Both the position numbers and the translations under genes were made by a program. From contig DLAL01000080.1 of assembly GCA_002493945.1 (NCBI GenBank), positions 1 to 8,418 of the forward strand: a stretch of DNA of 8,418 bases, given 5' to 3'. Every line of letters begins with the position of its first letter. The stretch's first letter is position 1. Of the stretch, positions 5,089 through 8,418 are shown piece after piece. A model generated the notes under the pieces. That model was not told the origin of the DNA. It saw nothing but the letters and a program-made list of their open reading frames with translations, and did not search any database. The stretch comes from Porphyromonadaceae bacterium UBA7048. GTDB taxonomy: Bacteria; Bacteroidota; Bacteroidia; Bacteroidales; Muribaculaceae.

Positions 5089-8000
5089 ATGGCTGAAAAA
5101 ATACAGAAAGTGCTGCTCTTAGGCAGCGGCGCACTCAAAATCGGCGAGGCCGGCGAGTTTGACTACTCAGGCGCCCAGGCCCTCAAGGCTCTGCGCGAAG
5201 AAGGCGTCACCACGGTTCTTATCAACCCCAACATCGCCACGGTGCAGACCTCCGAAGGCATGGCCGACCGCATATACTTCCTCCCGGTGACCCCCTACTT
5301 CGTGGAGCGCGTCATCGAGAAAGAGCGTCCCGACGGCATCCTGCTCGCTTTCGGCGGACAGACTGCCCTCAACTGCGGCGTGGAGCTTGAGCAGAGCGGC
5401 GTGCTGGAGAAATACGGCGTACGCGTGCTCGGCACACCCGTGCGCGCCATCATGGACACCGAGGACCGCGAGCTCTTCGTGGAGCGCCTCAATGAAATAA
5501 ACGTCAACACTATAAAAAGCGAGGCCGTAGAGAGCCTTCCCGAGGCACTTCGTGTGGCCAACAAGCTCGGCTATCCGGTGATAGTCAGAGCCGCCTATGC
5601 ATTAGGCGGCCTTGGATCGGGCTTCTGCGACAACGATGCCGAGCTGTCGGCCCTTGTCGAGAAGGCTCTATCGTTCTCGCCCCAGGTGCTGGTCGAGAAA
5701 TCGCTCAAGGGATGGAAGGAAGTCGAGTACGAGGTCGTGCGCGACCGCTTCGACAACTGCATCACCGTCTGCAACATGGAGAACTTCGACCCGCTGGGCA
5801 TACACACCGGCGAGAGCATCGTGGTGGCTCCGTCGCAGACTCTGTCGAACGACGACTACCACTTCCTCCGCAGCATAGCCATCAAGATTGTCCGCCACAT
5901 AGGCATCGTGGGCGAGTGCAACGTGCAGTACGCCTACGACCCGGCCTCGATGGACTACCGCGTCATCGAGGTCAACGCCCGCCTGAGCCGCTCGTCGGCC
6001 CTGGCATCTAAGGCCACGGGCTATCCGCTGGCATTCGTGGCCGCCAAGCTCGCCCTCGGCTACGGTCTCTTCGACCTCCGCAACAGCGTGACGCGCTGCA
6101 CCTCGGCATTCTTCGAGCCGGCGCTTGACTACGTGGTGGTGAAGATACCGCGCTGGGACCTCGGCAAGTTCCACGGCGTGGACCGTCACATCGGCTCGTC
6201 GATGAAGTCAGTCGGCGAAGTCATGGCCATAGGCCGCACCTTCGAGGAAGCCATTCAGAAGGGCCTCCGCATGATAGGCCAGGGCATGCACGGATTCGTG
6301 GAGAACAAGGAGCTGAACATCGACGACCTCGACGCATCTCTCCGCGAGCCCACCGACCGGCGCATCTTCGCCATAGCCAAGGCCATGAACCACGGCTACA
6401 CCGTAGACCGCATACACGAACTGACGAAAATCGACCGCTGGTTCCTCTACAAGCTGCGCAACATCATCGACACGGCCGGCGAACTCGAGAAGTTCGACAG
6501 CCCCGACGACATCCCCCTGCCCCTCTTCCGTCTGGCCAAACAGCAGGGCTTCAGCGACTTCCAGATATCGCGCTCGGTGTTCAAGGAGCGTCACAACGCC
6601 GACACCGACGTCTGCATGGGTGCAGTCCGCACGCGCCGCAAGGAGCTGGGCATCATCCCCGTGGTGAAGCAGATCGACACCCTCGCAGCCGAATATCCTG
6701 CAGCGACCAACTACCTCTACCTGACCTACAACGGCACGGAGAACGACGTGGAGTACACCGGCGACGGTCGCTCGGTGGTGGTCCTCGGCTCGGGCGCCTA
6801 CCGCATCGGCTCGTCGGTGGAATTCGACTGGTGCTCGGTCAACGCGCTTCTGACCGCGCGCAAGCAGGGCTACCGCTCGGTGATGATCAACTACAACCCC
6901 GAGACCGTGTCGACCGACTACGACATATGCGACCGCCTCTACTTCGACGAGCTCACCTACGAACGCGTCATGGACATCCTCGAGCTGGAGAATCCGCACG
7001 GCGTCATCCTCTCCGTGGGCGGTCAGATACCCAACAACCTCGCCACCCGTCTTGACGAGGCCCACGTCAACATCCTCGGCACCACGGCCCGGAGCATCGA
7101 CCGCGCCGAAGACCGCCACAAGTTCTCGGCCATGCTCGACAGCCTCGGCATCGACCAGCCGCGCTGGCGCGAGCTCACGGACTTCTCCGACATCGAGGAG
7201 TTCGTCGAGGAAGTGGGCTTCCCCGTCCTCGTCCGTCCGAGCTACGTGCTCTCGGGTGCTGCCATGAACGTATGCTTCAACCATGACGAGCTCCACCGCT
7301 TCCTCAAGCTGGCCGCCAACGTATCGAAGAAGCACCCCGTCGTGGTGACAGAATTCGTGCAGGGCGCCAAGGAAATCGAGATGGACGCCGTGGCCGAAAA
7401 CGGCGAAATCAAGGCTTACGCCATCTCGGAGCACATCGAGTTCGCAGGCGTGCACAGCGGCGACGCCACCATACAGTTCCCGCCTCAGAAACTCTACGTC
7501 GAGACCATGCGCCGCATCAAGAAGGTGTCCGCCAAGATAGCCAAGGAGCTCAACATCTCCGGTCCCTTCAACATCCAGTATCTGGCTAAGGACAACGACA
7601 TCAAGGTCATCGAGTGCAACCTCCGCGCATCGCGCAGTTTCCCCTTCGTGTCGAAAGTCCTCAAAATCAACTTCATCGATCTGGCCACACGCGTCATGCT
7701 CGGCGAGCACATCGAGAAGCCGGCCAAGAGCGCCTTCGACCTTGACTACGTCGGCGTGAAGGCATCGCAGTTCTCCTTCTCGCGTCTGGGCGGCGCCGAC
7801 CCCGTGCTCGGCGTCGACATGGCCTCGACCGGCGAAGTGGGCTGTATAGGCGACGACACCGACGAGGCTGTCCTCAAGTCGCTCCTCGCCGTCGGACTCC
7901 GCGTGCCCCACAAGGCAGTGCTGCTCAGCACCGGCACCCCCAAGCAGAAAGCCGCCATGCTCGATGCGGCTCATCTGCTCCACAAGGCCGGACTGACCAT

Positions 8001-8313
8001 CTACGCCACCAGCGGCACATGCCGGTTCCTCAACGAGAACGGCATCCCGGCCGTTCAGGTCTACTGGCCCTCAAGCCCCGACTCGCATCCCCAGGCCGTC
8101 GAACTGCTGCACAACAAGCAGGTCGACCTCGTGGTGAACGTGCCCAAGAACTTCACCGGCACCGAGCTCAGCAACGGACGCAAGATACGCCGCGCTGCGG
8201 TCGACCTGAACATCCCTCTGCTGACGAACTCGCGCCTTGCCTCGGCCTTCATCAAAGCCTTCACCTCCCTCCCCCTCGACGAGATTCAGATCAAGCCCTG
8301 GGAAGAGTATTGA
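5089..8313 (+). CDS. carB: Carbamoyl-phosphate synthase large subunit
   Basis: 1074-aa ATP-dependent subunit; two ATP-grasp halves make carboxyphosphate/carbamate and then carbamoyl phosphate. First half: GSGALKIGEAGEFDYSG (12-28), GGQTALNCGVE (89-99), R167 before YALGGLGSG (170-178), and E294/N296/R298 in the metal site before LSRSSALASKATGYP. An oligomerisation region (about 400-550) follows. Second half: GSGAYRIGSSVEFDW (567-581), SVGGQIPNN (642-650), RPSYVLSGAAM (716-726) and ECNLRASRS (842 onward). The C-terminal MGS-like allosteric domain (about 940-1074) has K954 and TSGT (974-977), at the same numbers as the UMP-site residues I recall for E. coli, but W993 replaces the E. coli lysine. 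Many segments read closer to animal CPS1/CAD than to E. coli CarB. The frame is intact and full length. It follows carA by one base and ends 22 bases before a strong terminator, making it the last gene of the operon. Confidence 0.98.
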   Translation: MAEKIQKVLLLGSGALKIGEAGEFDYSGAQALKALREEGVTTVLINPNIATVQTSEGMADRIYFLPVTPYFVERVIEKERPDGILLAFGGQTALNCGVELEQSGVLEKYGVRVLGTPVRAIMDTEDRELFVERLNEINVNTIKSEAVESLPEALRVANKLGYPVIVRAAYALGGLGSGFCDNDAELSALVEKALSFSPQVLVEKSLKGWKEVEYEVVRDRFDNCITVCNMENFDPLGIHTGESIVVAPSQTLSNDDYHFLRSIAIKIVRHIGIVGECNVQYAYDPASMDYRVIEVNARLSRSSALASKATGYPLAFVAAKLALGYGLFDLRNSVTRCTSAFFEPALDYVVVKIPRWDLGKFHGVDRHIGSSMKSVGEVMAIGRTFEEAIQKGLRMIGQGMHGFVENKELNIDDLDASLREPTDRRIFAIAKAMNHGYTVDRIHELTKIDRWFLYKLRNIIDTAGELEKFDSPDDIPLPLFRLAKQQGFSDFQISRSVFKERHNADTDVCMGAVRTRRKELGIIPVVKQIDTLAAEYPAATNYLYLTYNGTENDVEYTGDGRSVVVLGSGAYRIGSSVEFDWCSVNALLTARKQGYRSVMINYNPETVSTDYDICDRLYFDELTYERVMDILELENPHGVILSVGGQIPNNLATRLDEAHVNILGTTARSIDRAEDRHKFSAMLDSLGIDQPRWRELTDFSDIEEFVEEVGFPVLVRPSYVLSGAAMNVCFNHDELHRFLKLAANVSKKHPVVVTEFVQGAKEIEMDAVAENGEIKAYAISEHIEFAGVHSGDATIQFPPQKLYVETMRRIKKVSAKIAKELNISGPFNIQYLAKDNDIKVIECNLRASRSFPFVSKVLKINFIDLATRVMLGEHIEKPAKSAFDLDYVGVKASQFSFSRLGGADPVLGVDMASTGEVGCIGDDTDEAVLKSLLAVGLRVPHKAVLLSTGTPKQKAAMLDAAHLLHKAGLTIYATSGTCRFLNENGIPAVQVYWPSSPDSHPQAVELLHNKQVDLVVNVPKNFTGTELSNGRKIRRAAVDLNIPLLTNSRLASAFIKAFTSLPLDEIQIKPWEEY

Positions 8314-8335
8314 TTGAATGTTCCCTATGAAATAC

Positions 8336-8378
8336 CACGGGGCCGCACCTCATCAGTGCGGCCCCGTGTTTTTTCTTT
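8336..8378 (+). terminator. Rho-independent terminator of carAB
   Basis: A perfect 13-bp stem (8336-8348 with 8356-8368, rich in G-C pairs) encloses a 7-base loop CTCATCA and is followed at once by six T, then CTTT. It begins 22 bases after the carB stop. No T-run is present on the opposite strand side, so it should act only on rightward transcripts. Confidence 0.95.
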
Positions 8379-8418
8379 ATGTCAACGGATTAAACTATAA
8401 AATCCCCTTATTAGGCGT

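Noticed and set aside
4212..5138. 308-codon minus-strand open frame opposite carA
   Set aside because: It crosses the carA/carB junction antisense to both conserved genes and its composition is a codon-bias artefact (many Val, Ala, Asp and His residues).
6208..7983. 591-codon open frame on the minus strand opposite carB
   Set aside because: It lies wholly antisense to the highly conserved carB. Its protein is rich in His, Val, Asp and Glu with no recognisable domain, as expected when GC-rich codons are read backwards.

Overview
The window looks like a chromosomal segment from a Bacteroidota genome, most likely Bacteroidales. The reasons are a TTTG-N20-TAACTTTG promoter upstream of carA, the absence of clear Shine-Dalgarno sequences before most starts, a Bacteroidota-type ATPase ending in NKIPLWLFGFLY, and a divergent HsdR_N-like/holA pair of the kind I remember from this phylum. 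The core genes are GC-rich by eye (41 of 60 bases in one sampled carB line) yet use ATA for isoleucine freely. A family such as Muribaculaceae is possible but not proven.

Layout. Positions 1-112 hold no gene I can recognise. At 113-199 there are three tandem 29-bp units, the last running into a TATATTTG promoter-like box. They lead into a 398-aa AAA-type ATPase (225-1421, +), which is visibly less GC-rich than the rest. It ends on the base next to the stop of a convergent 160-aa PD-(D/E)XK protein of the HsdR_N_2 type (1422-1904, -). Across an 82-bp divergent spacer lies holA, the DNA polymerase III delta subunit (1987-3018, +). Next comes a five-to-six-helix membrane protein of the YczE/YitT type (3106-3855, +). 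A well-formed promoter and a short leader hairpin introduce carA (3966-5087) and carB (5089-8313), one base apart. They end in a strong intrinsic terminator at 8336-8378. The last 40 bases show nothing I can assign.

How it works together. CarA takes ammonia from glutamine, and CarB uses it with bicarbonate and two ATP to make carbamoyl phosphate for pyrimidine and arginine synthesis. Promoter, leader, two genes and terminator form a self-contained transcription unit. HolA loads the sliding clamp in replication. The ATPase and the HsdR_N-like protein have no established cellular role that I can state; both carry or resemble restriction-nuclease folds.

Most of the window is ordinary housekeeping sequence. 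The points most worth checking are the resemblance of CarB to animal CPS1/CAD, including most of the CPS1 N-acetylglutamate-site residues; the tandem repeat/promoter of the ATPase; its altered nuclease motif; and the direct repeat and 5' hairpin of the carAB leader. I saw no CRISPR array, tRNA, rRNA or insertion sequence.
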